A DNA stretch of 64,000 nt from Myrica gale. Lineage: Eukaryota; Streptophyta; Magnoliopsida; Fagales; Myricaceae. The notes below the pieces were generated by a model. It did no database searches and was not told where the DNA came from. It saw nothing but the letters and a program-made list of their open reading frames with translations. Location of the stretch: assembly GCA_963930655.1 (NCBI GenBank), contig OZ005611.1, positions 22,679,001-22,743,000 on the forward strand, written 5' to 3'. The translations under genes were made by a program, and so were the position numbers. Shown piece by piece: positions 24,801 to 38,225 of this stretch (within the stretch, counting starts at the first letter, position 1; each line of letters opens with the position of its first letter).

Positions 24801-27800
24801 ATCCAATAGCCACAATACACACAAGCAAAGGATCATGTATTTTATACAATATAAGCGCCTACAAAGAGATTGTCACTGTCAACCACAGAAAAGAGTAAAT
24901 AAAATCTACATGTCACCTGTGCAGCCAAGTCCTGCAATATAGCTCTTCAAGAGTTTGAAATCCTGTGAAACGTACAGCAGAGAACTTGGTACTATTCCTC
25001 ATGTTAAACATATATTTATCATATAAAAGTATAACTCTCACTGAATGACAGCCTATCATCAAACATGCCATTTTTTATAGGTAAATACGACTCACGTCCT
25101 GACATTGGATTCAATATTACATCCTTCATCTCCTTTTACAAAGGGTAGGATCAAAAGCCAGCATATTTAGCAGTGCTAAAAGCATAACAAATCTCCCTTT
25201 ATGGTAGAGGCAAAAAAGTAAATTATTTGGCTCAACAATAGACATAACAGGGCACGTCATACCCTATAGAATAACAGTTTTCTTTTGGGTCCATTGGAGG
25301 TCCACTGGGACCTTAGCCTACATAATGGATGGCAGAACTGCAAGACCTCTAATGCTAACTGAGCACTTGCCCTGAAAGTAGTCAGATTGGTATAATCATT
25401 GGGTTTGATTTTTTTCTCGACTTTTTTTCCAATTAGTTTATAACATTCGATAGTTTTTCCATTCCATAACTCAATCCTGCACATGTCCTGCTATATTTTC
25501 ATAACAGGATCATGTAGTTATCTTCGATCCAACCACATATCATGAATATTGATTCAACTACATATATATATATACATATATATATATATATCTATCAACC
25601 CGGGGAAAAAAGTTGAACTGGTATTATGTATGCATGCCTTACAGCTATACCCACGTAACTTTCAATTTGGTTAGAAGTTCATAACCCAAAGCCAGATAAA
25701 ATAGTAATTAAGAATAGCATCTAGGGACTGGGAATTCACCAATAACAGGAGGCATTAAGAAACCGTTCTTTCTTGTCTAGTTTATCTATATCCAAAATTT
25801 AACATGGCACCAACATACTATGTAAAACAAGATTGATCAAAATGTATATTCACCTTGATTACTGAAAAGGTCATATAATTTCTCAAATTTATTAAAAAAG
25901 GCCGCAAGTATCTCTTGTCTACTAAACTGGTAAGCTTCAACAGAAAGTTCTCTTAGAACTGAATTCAAAGATGTTGTTGGTTTATCGTTGTCAATATTCA
26001 AACCTATACCTGCACGGATACGAAAGATAAATATTTACTTCAGATACAAAGTTTAGATGACAGCACATAAGTTAGAATAAGCAAGAGAGACTGGAGTTCT
26101 ACATTTGAAAAGAAAACAAGGCTTAATTAAAAGGGAAAAGCTTCAGCCAGTTGTGTATGCACAAGCATGGTTGATGAGAATAAATTTGAAATATCATCAC
26201 CCAAAGAACAAGCCCATTACCAGCACTGACATTGAACTTCTTTGATCTATACGTTGAAGTGCATAGAATGCCTCCAATTTTAAGTCCATTTAAGTAAATA
26301 TCATTTGGCCACTTTATCTTAACGTCAACACACGGCAAGCCCTGAAATGCACAATGTCATAACGAATTATGATATCAATATCTATTTTTCCGTCTCACTA
26401 ATTGACATAATATGCAGATTACGATTGTGTAATGCATGCCTGGTCCCAACCACGCCAAACAATATAAACCAACAATTGTCTAAACTAGGGACGAAGCTGA
26501 CTATTGGGGGGGCCAATTATATAAAAGAACTATTGCCTTCATCCCTGGGTCTCTAAACTACTGCACACTAAAACCACCTCACAATATCACTACCCACTTT
26601 CGTGATGTAAGAGTGACATCCATCTTTAACAAAATAATCTGAAAGTCTTTTAAATGTTTCGGTTAGCAATTTCCTCCTATCCTGAATTTATCTTAGTCAC
26701 CCATATTACCACTTCCACCAAGAATGAGATATCCCACAAATCAGAAGCAGGATGCACATCTTAAAAAAATTTGACAAGTCGGTCTCTCTGTTGTATTTCC
26801 TACACTAGGGACGCAAACTATCAACCAACTCACATTTTGGTCGCAAACATCCTTTATTGCCTCCGTAATAGCAAGAGACACAACATACTGCAAAAGAGGC
26901 ACTGTTCGCCCATCCTCCATTTCTATCGTGAAAGAAAACATAAGGCAACCGGGTGGAGATTCCCACACATTCTTTGATCGTCCTGAGAAATTCAGGTATT
27001 TTGATTCATTACGAGAAGAAAAAATAAATACTTTCTGAAACTGCAACCAACAATAGTAAAAGCTATTAATTGGTGTTTCAAACCTCGTCCTTTTGACTGA
27101 TAATCAGCAACACAAACGGCACCGGACGGAAGCTCACAAAAATTGCTGGTGAAAACTCAAAAAATACAATATAGTAACGAAAAACAGAGAGAAAAAAGGT
27201 CCAAGAAAGCAGAAAGCAAGTGTTCTGAAACCTACTGAGAAACGACGTCGTGCGTGGAAGGCAACCGTGGAGACCAAATGAGGAACCTCCCAAACTGATT
27301 AGTGGAAAGAAAATGAAGGAACGAATCGATGCCAAAAGAGTCTTCTTTGAGTGGTTTCTCCAGTTCAGATTTCAAAACAATTGAAATGTTGCTATTGTCG
27401 GGAAGTTTCAGAGCATTACTGTTCTTTATAGATTTAGCAATCTCATTCTCGGCCGTCGATTTACCACATAGTACCAGAGTATAAGATGAACCGGAATCCA
27501 TTGCTGCACAAAAACACAACTACAAAAAGTCAAGTTTTTTTCCCCCATTTTTACCTTAAATTTATTCTAAGTACGAGCTCACTTTTCCGTTTGGTTAATT
27601 TGCAAAATGATATAATTCGATACATACAATGATACAAAAGGAAAAGCCTTTTCTTAAAACTAGCTCAGCTAAAGCTATTATTAGCTATCATCCTTTCGAT
27701 AGAGCAGAGGGAGCGACTGGCAATAATAAGTTTAATCAAACCTGACGATGCCACAGGCAGAGAGAAACTAAAACGCCGGTTGTCGGCGAAAACGACTTTG

Positions 27801-27865
27801 CTAGAGATAGAGCAGAGGGAGTTTCGTACAGAGAAAAATCGCAGCGAGCTCGACGTGAGGGGCAT
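21880..27865 (-). CDS. HCS1: biotin-protein ligase (holocarboxylase synthetase)
   Basis: Ten exons on the minus strand: 27865-27742, 27503-27236, 27145-27084, 26982-26834, 26341-26221, 26009-25854, 24962-24917 (46 nt), 23837-23771, 22961-22885 and 21922-21880. They join in frame to 370 aa, close to Arabidopsis HCS1. It attaches biotin to carboxylases such as acetyl-CoA and methylcrotonyl-CoA carboxylase. Exon 1 encodes a Ser/Arg/Phe-rich, acid-poor leader (MPLTSSSLRFFSVRNSLCSI) typical of organelle transit peptides. A second in-frame Met (MDSGSSYTLVLCGKST) opens exon 2. Ligase hallmarks are the biotinyl-AMP loop GRGRSK (about 150), KIKWPND (209-215), GGILCTST (about 225) and the C-terminal TIQGLTSSGYLLAIGDDNQM. 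The protein ends DFFRGLIRRKLD. The exon-to-exon match to the Arabidopsis protein is strong. Confidence 0.95.
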
Positions 27866-28138
27866 CAGAAAAAACTCGGGCCTCGCGGTCTCTCCATCAG
27901 CCTATCTCCGTGGAATTGGAAATATCGAAATATCTAAAAGCGAAAATAAGGGTACCATTACAATCCAAAAAGAAAAAAGGAACCAGCAAAAATGACACGT
28001 CATGCAAAGTGGGCCCGTGCGCTCTATTTCTTTTCTCGAATCAACTATGCCGAATTCGCCTAACATGAAGTATAAAAGATGCACGTTTGGCAATTGGCAC
28101 TAGAAGAGGCATATTCTGGAGCACTCACTGCAGCAACC
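27866..28138. promoter_or_regulatory. short divergent promoter shared by HCS1 and ASHR1
   Basis: Only about 270 bp separate the two start codons, so both 5' leaders and promoters must lie here. Visible motifs are TGACACGTCA (27993-28002), an ACGT-core palindrome of the kind bound by bZIP factors, and TGGGCCC (28010-28016), a site II/TCP-type element common in promoters of housekeeping plant genes. Motif function is inferred from known plant promoter elements. Confidence 0.6.
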
Positions 28139-31100
28139 ATGGAGGACTTGCAGAGTGCTCTTAACGAACGGGGTCTAACTGTTTCTACTCTCCCAGAGAA
28201 AGGCCGTTGCCTCTTAACTACCAGAGATTTCCATCCAGGTCTCTCTTTCTTCCCAAAATATCTGCGTCCTGCCATATAGGATTTGAACTTTGCTTTTGCC
28301 GCATCAAAGCAGAGTTTGTGAAAACGCACTAACTTAAATGGTTTCTAAATCAGTGAGAATGTTTCTCCGAGATGCACAAATGTTATTGGTATAAGATATT
28401 TGTTGTCTTTTTTTTTGAATGTTTCAACTTATCTTATTGCTGCTTCGATGTTTCAGGAGAAGTAATTGTAAGCCAAGAGCCTTATGTCTGGGTTCCAAAC
28501 AAGTCCTCAGGGTACTCCAGATGTGATGGATGCTTCACGTCAAGCAACCTTAAGAAGTGCTCATCTTGTCATGTTGTGTGGTACTGTGGTAGCACGTGCC
28601 AGGTATGAAAACGTGGATATACAATGCTGGATCATATCCCCCACTCCAGAGTTATTTAATTTAGCCCGCCCTCTTTCTGATAGTTTGTTTCAGTGCATAA
28701 GATTCTGAGTGAAGGACATTGTTTATCGATGACTGGTTTACACATTTTTGGACTAGCAATCTTAGAGACAGTACTTAATCAATGAAAATTTTCGATGGAC
28801 ATTGTTTTTCCATTCGGATATGATGAGCTGTAATGCGTAAACAGCATCGTGATCTTCTCTCTCTGGAGTGGTTGGTAGGAGCTGCTGTATGTATCTGTAC
28901 AGATTTGAAAATAAAGATAAAAGATCTGAACAAATTGGTCTCCTTTGTCCCCTTCACGGAACTTTTATAGAGTTCAGGATTTACCACGTTGATTTCTTCT
29001 TTATGATTTTCAGAAGTTGGAGTGGAAGGTGCATCGTCTTGAATGCCAAGCTCTGTCTAGGCTTGACGGGGAAAAGAGACAATCTGTTACACCTTCCATA
29101 CGTCTGATGCTGAAACTCTACATTCGTAGAAAACTGCAAAGTGATAAGGTAGAATACTTATTATTCCTTTTTTCCTTTAAATTTTGATGTCAATATTAAT
29201 CCGCGCCTCATTTTCGGTACTACTATAGGGACACTGCTATCAGCTTCACTTGCACTCCATTTTTATTGTATTTGTCAAATTACTAGCATCAAAATGTGGA
29301 GCTAGAGACTCTTAATTTTCACGTGTGTTGCCTCCCTCTCATTGTCTAGAACAGTCTCCTTCTGGACGAGCCTGTCTAATTCGGTATCATCTGTTGTGGT
29401 GTTTGGCTTGAACTTGACTTTTTTTGGCATCTGGATAGTTGTCCTTTTCCCGTCATTTTGGGTCTTGCTATATTTGATACTGCCACTTTGTCTTAGCTCC
29501 TAAAATTCAAAATGGTATTAGAAAATGCAAAATGAGAAAAATGACACATGGGAAACATTAAGGATGTTCATTTTATAAAAAATTGCAAGATTTTTAGGAT
29601 TTTGATAGAATTGTGAATATTTATGTAGATTGGAGTTTTATAGATTTTTGTGTAAAAGTTGGTGAAAAGTTTTAAAGATATTTAATTTTTGTTGGAGTTT
29701 GTAAAAAGGTGTAGAGATAGATGATTTGATGTAATTATATAATAAAAAAATATTGGAGTTAGGTGAAAAAAGTATGGAGAGAGAAGATTTTCTTTTTTGA
29801 AAAGGTATTGGAGTTTGTATGACAAGTTGTTGGAGATTGTGTAAAAGGCATTAGTATTTGTGTTTGAATTTTTGAGATTTTGGATGTTCGTTTTGCAAAT
29901 TTTGTTGAATATATTTGTATTCTATAATACTCTTGCAAACGAACATGCCCTAAGAGTGCAAGTCACTGGGGTGATGGGAAATATAACTATTTTTTTTATA
30001 GAGAAATATAATGAGTTAATTTACAGAATAAATTAACCCCTCCTCAAGCTATTGAATTATTGGTAAACTGATAGGGCTTTGTTTCATATGTCCAATGCCA
30101 CTAGGCACTAGCACATTGGATATGCATCAATATAATGTTTCCCTCATCGAAAATAAATTTTGTTAGTCGAATTTTCAATTAGCAAACTTGCCTGATATTT
30201 GAGTGAGCAAGAATGGTTCTGATTTATTTGCCAAGATGTGGTGGTGGCGGTAAAAAAATTGATATTGCCATCTATTTATAATGCTTGAATTTGAATCAAC
30301 TGATCCCTGACATATTTCTTTTGAGCTTTATTGTTTCTTGACTGTTTAATTGCTTGGATATTTATTCAATGTCATGTATGATGTATCTGTATCAGCTAAC
30401 TACTTACAGCAAGAAAACAATTATTGTAGCAAATATCTTACTTGAGATCAGTGACCCAATATCCTTGCTTCTGGTTTGCGTTCAGTGACCATTGAAGCCA
30501 AAATTGTGTAGATTTAGAATGGCTAAGTTTGTTTAGCTGGTAAAATCTCAAAATTTTATTTTATTGTGAATTACACTTTATCTACCTATAACTTGGGTCA
30601 AGTACGATTTGCCAGCCCGTGGTTAGAAAAATTGTATTTTACTCATCTGCCTTTAGACCCCTTGAAATCTGTTAAAGAAGGGAAGTAATAAGGTCAAAGC
30701 TACCGCTCTAATCCCCACCAGGTGTAGTTGGTTGAGCCTGAACCCCTCATTTAACTATCGCGAATGCAACTTATTCAATAGGGCAGCCAAGAAGCTTCTT
30801 GTGTGATGTAGCTCTTCTTTCTAGGTTAATATTATGCACACTCAAAGCTTATCTCTTTCTTCCCCTTTCTCTAATGGAGAACGTGGTAGAAAGAGGACTT
30901 TGACCTCTGAAAAATGCTTGCAGAAAGTACGTTGTTTGAAGGAGGAAAAAACTCCCAATACTCAGCTAAACTCAATTCTTCCTCCAATTTCTATCTTCTC
31001 CCTTTGGTCATGATAAAGATGGTGCCTAAGGACCAAGGCTTGGTGGCTGGGCATTTTGATGATAGAGAGGTGTGGTGATCTTGGTGGTGGGTGCTATAGT

Positions 31101-34100
31101 TGTTTTGATTTTTGTGGTTGAATGAGGAATGCCCTGGAAATCCTAGGTTTGGGTGTCTGTGTTTTGCTATTTGAAGGGTGGTGATGATTCAAGTTTTGGT
31201 GAAGATGGTGGGTTTGGTGATAATATGAGAATGGTGACATCACTTTTTGGGGTTCGGAGGTAGAAAGTGGGGTATTGGGTAATAATAGTGGTGTTTGGGC
31301 AGCTTTGGGCAGAAATAGAGAAGGTCAATGAGATTGAGTTAGTAATGAGGCTATTTCTGGAGTTACATTCTTTGTGGATTCATTTTCTTAATGACTGGGA
31401 CAAATGGATATTAATAGACTTGACCACGAGTGGATCCAAGTGCAACTTGTTAAATCACATGGTGGATTAAACTCGACCATATCATGAGTGGTTTGGGTAT
31501 TATTAATCTTCAAACTTATTCATTGCAACTTTATTGGGGGATGATCTAGTTTGTTTGTTGTGTAATGCATTTGCAAAACTTTGGACTAGCATTTGTAGTT
31601 CTATCTGTCTACGTTAAGAGAAATACCATGGTTCTCCTCCTTGATGGAGTTAAAGATATTCAATCATAGAATAGTAGATACCATTTTTCTTTATTATTTT
31701 CTTACTGTACTTTTCCTGTCGTTTTGTCAACTGAAATTATGAAAGCTGTATGCTAGCTTCAATTGAATTACAATTCTTGGCTCGATTTAGGAAAATAATG
31801 GCTTAAATATGGCCTCTTGCAAGATATGCTGGTGGATACTAATGTAGAAGTTGGTTTGAGTCCATGGCCAAACACTTTGTAGAAGCTTAAGTTTATAAAG
31901 CTTGTTGTATAAGGTGAATGATACTGGTTTCTCATTTCTTGAATTTTGGTTATACATCCTTTCTATCAATCTTCTTCAGCACATTTGAGTATTTTCTCTC
32001 GTTCTGCTAAATTGGTTTTATTTATTTCTTTATTTTGTTCCTTCCAAGGAGCAGGATGCATTATAAGTTTTTGATTTTCTGGATGAAACTTTGTTAACTC
32101 AAGGCATGAACTGTAAAACACTTGATTTACTGCTAGGTCATCCCTACTACTGCTACGGACAATTACAGCTTGGTGGAGGCAGTGGTGTCTCGTATACTTC
32201 TTTCTTCTTTGCTTTTTTGGGTTCTTTCAATTGTTATGTTTCCATAAATATTTTTTTACTTGACTTTATTTTTTTTGTGAAGACATGTCTAACATTGATG
32301 AGAAGCAATTGCTACTATATGCACAGATGGCTAACCTTGTCAATTTGATACTTCAGTGGCCTGACATCAACATAAAAGAGATTGCTGAAAACTTTTCGAA
32401 GGTATGTGAAAATGAATATTTTAGAGCTATAATACCTTACAAGTTTCTTTTGTAGTTTAACAGAATTATTTCTAGCCTCTCATGTTTTTAATGGCTGTCC
32501 CTTTAACAAGTACAAGGAGTTCACTCAAACTTCTTTCATAAAGCTGCACTCTGATAGTTTAGTCCGTCACTAAACCTTCCTTTATAGAGCTTCAGTTCTA
32601 TACTGCATTTAATAAAAAATGCATCCACTAATGCATTTAACAAAAAATGTTAGAATGATTTTGTTCCGATTCAAATGTGAAACCCATACGCTGTCGATCT
32701 TTCATAATTATATGGACCCAATTTTTATTCTGATATCTCTCATTCAATGCAGTTTGCATGCAATGCACATACCATTTGTGACAGTGAACTAAGACCCTTG
32801 GGGACTGGATTGTACCCTGTTATTTCCATTATTAACCATAGGTAACTACTTCTATGCATTGATATGTTCTGAATTTCATCATCTTCCTGTTGGTATGCTA
32901 AATGGAACTGGTACTGTAGCTGCTTGCCGAATTCTGTTTTGATGTTTGAGGGAAGGTTGGCTGTCATACGTGCTGTGCAACATATACCCCAAGGAGCCGA
33001 GGTACATGATTTTTAAGAAACATTCATGCTTTGAGTTATCAAGCATCCCATAATGTTTGTAAAGAAAGGTGCTGCCATGGGAATGTGAATGGACATGAAG
33101 TGATACTGCTGGTGCAAAGTGGCCCCTGCATCATAATGACAGTTTAGGATTCAAGGATCCATTTGAGGCATGCAAATTGCTTCTCAGTACAAACTAATAT
33201 CAAGAGATGGATGAAGTTGTGACACAAACAGTGAATGAACACCAAGAAAATCATCCTTAGGATAATAAGTATTCTTTATGTAGTATTCTGTGAGCCTGGG
33301 ATGCTTTAAGGTTATAGAATTAATAGCCATATGTTTGTCTTTTGTGGATAACGTATATTAAAATAATCCACGGACTATAAAAAGGAAGCAAACCTGTAGG
33401 CTACTCGTACAATGACCAAAACAATAAAAAGATTGTAGCTCAAGAATAAACAACTGAACACCATTATATGTATGGTTATTCATCTTGCTTTAGATTCTCG
33501 ACATAAGGCAAAAGGGGGTTCGCTTTCTATGCCAGATGAAAAGGCCCTTCCAACTGAAGTACACCTCAACCACTTTCTGAGGCATTGCACATGGAACTGC
33601 TCCTATGCTTCATTACTTCATTCACAAAACCAACTACCACATTATTGTTACGTTTTTTTCACTTTCTCTCTTCTAAGCACCTTTCTATCTTTGGAGCCAT
33701 CGTAATGCTGTCTACAATTCTTTCATGTCGCCTAAAATTGCTTTGGAGCATATGAAGATATCTTGTTACCTTTATTTCTTGTCGATTGTAAAAAATTCTT
33801 TTTGGTCATGTCTTTGAAGGTTTTTATTAGTTACATTGAAATTGCTGCAAGTACTATGACTCGGCAGAAGGCTCTGAAAGAGCAGTACCTTTTCACTTGT
33901 ACGTGTCCGCGCTGCATAAAAATGGTACCTCCAGCATCATGTTACTTGGGATATTTTCTTTTCCTAATTGAACTTCTTGCAGGCATGTAATATTGGAAAA
34001 CCAAATGTACCACATTAACCTAATTCCATGTTGAAGGGTCAGTCTGATGATATTGAAGAAAGTGCAATTCTAGAAGGTTATCGGTGCAAGAATGATCAAT

Positions 34101-37100
34101 GCGATGGTTTCCTTCTCCGCAGTTCTGGTACATAACAATCTGCAATAAGTCAGTTTATTGCAAAAGAAAATTATCAGTTGGGCGAACTTACCAATTTGTC
34201 TTTATCTGTGTGGAGATGCAGATTGCAATGGATTTATGTGCCTACAATGTGGACTAGTTAGGGACAAAAAAGAGATAAGAAAGATTGCAAGTGAAGTAAA
34301 ATCCATATCAGACAAGGTTCTTCTGTCTTCATCATCTGGCAGTATCCTTCTTGGTTGTTTGTGCTGAGAATAACTAATTTTCATCGGCTATCAATATATT
34401 TTTTTTTATAAGTAACTATTCTTCTTCACTTTGCTTTCCACTTTCATGATTTATGTCCTTCTTTTCTCTTTTGATGAAAATTTGTAATCTAGCAATGTAA
34501 TCTACCAACACTTTCAATTATTTAGTGAGAATTTGTCCTTGACCGAGTTCAGATCATCAGGAAACTGTCTCTTTATATCAGAAGATTGAGAAACTCCAAA
34601 GGAGTTTTTGCCATCCTTTTTCAATCAGTTTGATGCAAACTCGAGAAAAGCTTTTAAAGGTATCCTTTTTCACTTGTATGTTGAATTTTCTCTTACTTTG
34701 AGTTGTATGGAGCTCATTCTTGCTAAAATTTATGCTGGAGCTTTGTTGCAATTTATGCACATCCTGATCTTGTTTGCATCATTTGGGCGCAGATAGCAAA
34801 TTTTTTATTGGCTGCACCTTTCTTTTAGGCTTCGGAAAACTCGCATTTATAAAAAGAGTGCGCTAGCAAAGAATTAAAAAACATGAACTAGGAGGTCTTA
34901 TCTGTGTAGTTGGAGCGAGCTTAATGGATTGAAGTATGATTATAGTTTTGCTATAGATCCTGTTGATATATAAATCTATGTAGTAGTTTGTTCTAAATTG
35001 TTGTATCGGAGGTGATTTCTTACTGATTTTACTAGCACAGGGTCTCCTAAAGGTTGCTCATTTTTTTCCTTTCGAAATATTTTCTTCTCACTTTGTGATG
35101 ACTCCCATAGTTGTCATTACTTCTTACTGTGTAATACTCTTAGTTGCGAAGCACAGACATGTTCCTCTAAATACCAATTGAACCAAAGTGAATCTATCTT
35201 CATGGGACCAGCAGATTTACTGTAATAAAATAAATTGGATTGTTCTTTCTTGTCTTTTGCTAGATTTTGATGGACCAGCAAGACTGGAGAGAAGCGCTGG
35301 CATATTGCAGATTGACCATTCCAGTGTATCAAAGTATGTTACACATTGACTTGATATTTAAGTTGTTCTGCTAGACTAAATGTTGTAGTTTGATAAGAAA
35401 TTTGAGGGTTTAAAAGTGAGATATATGCCTGCCGTTTGAATTGTTACTCTTTATTTCAATTATCACGGTAGAACTACCAATCTGCCAAATGTGCTATAGG
35501 AATGGCAAAGAATTAGGTGAGAGAAAGATGCTTGGAACTCCATGGAAACAGCAATGTGTAGATTGAAATCGAAGTACCAAAATATGTGTGATTGTAGAGG
35601 TTGGTTCACCTAGCGTGGGATGAGATAGCTATGTGGAATAAAAAGCAGGCTATGATACGCACCAGAAGTTTTGGAGACATTGATAACACGTTCTTAACAA
35701 ACCAAGAAAAGAAAGAAACTGTAGACAAATAACTCCTCTGATCTCATAATATTGAAAATTTCTCTGAATAGATCTTTTGCATAAAGGATGAAGGTGAATA
35801 AAGTGATGTAATTATATATCTAGAAACAAATTCTGCGATTATCAATTTCACCCTCATTGAAAAATCCTTGCTGGAAGTCTGATTTCTTAACCATTTATCA
35901 CCTGTTTACAGCATTACTCCAACCTGGTGAGTTAATTACACTTTCTGTGGTTTAGTCTCTCGTGGATAAATAGGCCTTCCAAAACGACACTCCCATACTT
36001 ATGAGAATTACTATCTAAGTAATGGAATCTTGCTTTATATTTAAAACATGAATAGTTTAACATAATATGTCTTGAAAAGATGTATGCTAGAAGTCTAGAA
36101 CCTCGAAGTCCTTTGAATTTCTTTTTCAATGATTGCATAAAATCTGTCAGCAGTATTATGGTGCTTCTGCATCAAAAAGGTTTAAACAATAAATGGAAGA
36201 AGAAATAACACGAAGTTCATATTAATTAGATCATTGTAAACTTGGAATGCATCTGTATTTAACTTGACATATGGATTGATTAATGTATGCTCGGACCATC
36301 TAATTCATGCTTGTGAAACCACCTGATTATGCTCATTCCTTTCTTTTTCTTTCTTATTGTTTTTGTAATTTTGGGATAAGTAAGGAAATCGACTTATTGT
36401 TGCTGCTGACATCCTGAATTTGGTTCCCTGGTATATTGCAGGAGTATATCCAGGATACCATCCCTTGCTTGGACTGCAATATTATACCTGTGGGAAGCTT
36501 GAATGGTTAGAACCTTTAGTTAGATCTGTTAGTTTCCTCTTCCACTCCTGGATTTCATCACAGTGATCCTACAATTTTAGTCTTGAGAAATTGCTTACAT
36601 TTTATGAAGTCTCAGTTGACACAGTCACACATGTCCTTCGGTTCTGACTTCTGTTGGTTGTCTGAAATCTGAACACGTGATATTCGTTTGATTTTAACAT
36701 CAGGACTTGTTCCAACCCTCAGGTCCGATGTTTCTTTTCATAAATTCTGTTTGTTTGTTTCTTTTTTGTGGGCGGGGGCCAGTGAGTGAGAGGAGATAAA
36801 TTTCCTTCCTTTCAATCATTCTGGTATATTTTACAAGATTTTAATTTTTGATTGATTTACTATTAGAATTCCAGTGGTTAAAATTCAGGAGTAGAAGGGG
36901 GTTTGATACTCAAAGGTTTGCCATGTGTTGATAACGTCGTTTACCTCTACCAGCCAGAGTCTGCAGTTGATCTTTCATAGAACCTTCCGACCTTTTCCCA
37001 AGTAAAATAGTTGTATCATTCTATTTTGAACTTTCAACGCTACAGGCTTCTGGGAGACACAGAGGGAGCTATAGAATCACTGACCAAGGCAGTGGATATC

Positions 37101-37208
37101 CTACGTATTACTCACGGAATGAATACACCTTTCATGAAGGATCTCTTGCTGAAGTTGGAGGAAGCACGTGCCGAAGCTTCTTACAAACTCTCATATAAAG
37201 ATGAGTAG
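28139..37208 (+). CDS. ASHR1: SET/MYND (SMYD-like) protein ASHR1
   Basis: Fourteen exons: 28139-28238, 28457-28602, 29014-29148, 32137-32191, 32283-32401, 32753-32841, 32920-33001, 33820-33924, 34037-34127, 34216-34341, 34553-34659, 35264-35333, 36442-36505 and 37046-37208. All phases agree, giving 483 aa against about 480 in Arabidopsis. I chose the ATG at 28139 (MEDLQSALNERGLTV) by homology; an in-frame ATG at 28079 would add 20 residues. A split SET domain is interrupted by a MYND zinc finger (CDGC at 56-59 through the WYCGSTCQ block). The SET core is SIINHSCLPNS (N213-H214-S215-C216) and FISYIEIA (244-251), with a post-SET CTCPRC (269-274). The C-terminal part is a TPR-like helical domain (WREALAYCRLTIPVY). 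It is annotated as a histone-lysine methyltransferase, but SMYD relatives also methylate other proteins, so the substrate is inferred. Confidence 0.95.
29567..29950. mobile_element. AT-rich MITE-like element in ASHR1 intron 3
   Basis: The left end TAAGGATGTTCATTTTATAA and the reverse complement of the right end TTAGGGCATGTTCGTTTGCAA form an imperfect terminal inverted repeat. The interior repeats GTTGGAGTTTGTAAAAAGG-like words. No coding capacity. It lies in the longest intron of the gene (29149-32136). Confidence 0.5.
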
Positions 37209-38225
37209 ATGAGTAGAAAGGTCTCCCTCAAGTTTTCCTCCATTGTGCATTCTCTTTGTTGAGGTATTCCTAAGAAGTACGAGCTTCAAGTACTGAATAC
37301 TTCAGTTGACATCTACATTCTGTCATCACACGATTTTCATGTGGGATTTACCTTGTTTTCTTGGTGCAGGTCATCTCCTTAAAATATTCTATTACCTGCA
37401 CTGATGCAAACGAGCCATTCCACTGCCTTGGTGAGATCAAAATTCAGGCATCTCAGCTTTTCGCATACTCCTTGATCACTCCTGGTGCAGGTCATTTCCT
37501 AACAGTCTTCCATCCCCTGCACTGATCCGTACCTTCACAACATCGCTAATTCCTACTGGATGCAGTGTTTCCTTAGAAAACATCTGCAGTTGGTCATTGC
37601 CATTGTGCTAGATCATTAGATTGATACGTACGAATAATTCCCATCTGCCCTCCTCGCTGAGAAAGGCCATTGGGCCTTACATTACTCTTTGTGGACGTTA
37701 AAGAACTGCAACACGAAAAATTATTCTCATCTAATTTGCGTATTGTTTGTGTTTGATATCACAAAAGCTCTGGTTGAATTACGAGAACGAAACAATCCAA
37801 GGTCGAGATCTTCTACAGCCTCTAATGACCGGCTGCCAAGTTGGTCAGCTCTTAATTTAATAGCAGATCACATCCGATTCGCCAAAGAAATTAAAGGAAA
37901 AAAATGTTGAAACACATCAACGAAGACTGATTATTTATCTACTTGGTTAAATCTGAAAATGGAATGAGTCCAATCTTACTGTACATGTATTGTTTGCAGC
38001 ATCCCTATTACATCCCTTGTCCTGGTACACAATACAATGTGAATCAGGGATGTTCAATGGCAACGTTTTTCACCCTTTAAAATAACATTATAATACAACA
38101 AGACTGATTACATATTCCTACGAGGATGAGACTAAGCGCACATAACGAGTATTGATATCTTTTATGGCAAAAATAACAGACCAACTTAGACACACTAAAA
38201 CGGACTGAGATACATGCCCTGCTCT
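37209..38225. other. convergent 3' ends of ASHR1 and MPS1
   Basis: Holds the 3' UTRs of both genes. Two imperfect direct copies of about 45 bp occur at 37362-37406 and 37483-37526 (TGGTGCAGGTCAT, then CCTGCACTGAT). The 73-codon open frame at 37689-37910 has no recognisable family. Confidence 0.5.

Noticed and set aside
37689..37910. 73-codon frame between ASHR1 and MPS1
   Set aside because: Lies in convergent 3' UTR sequence; no recognisable family or splice partners.
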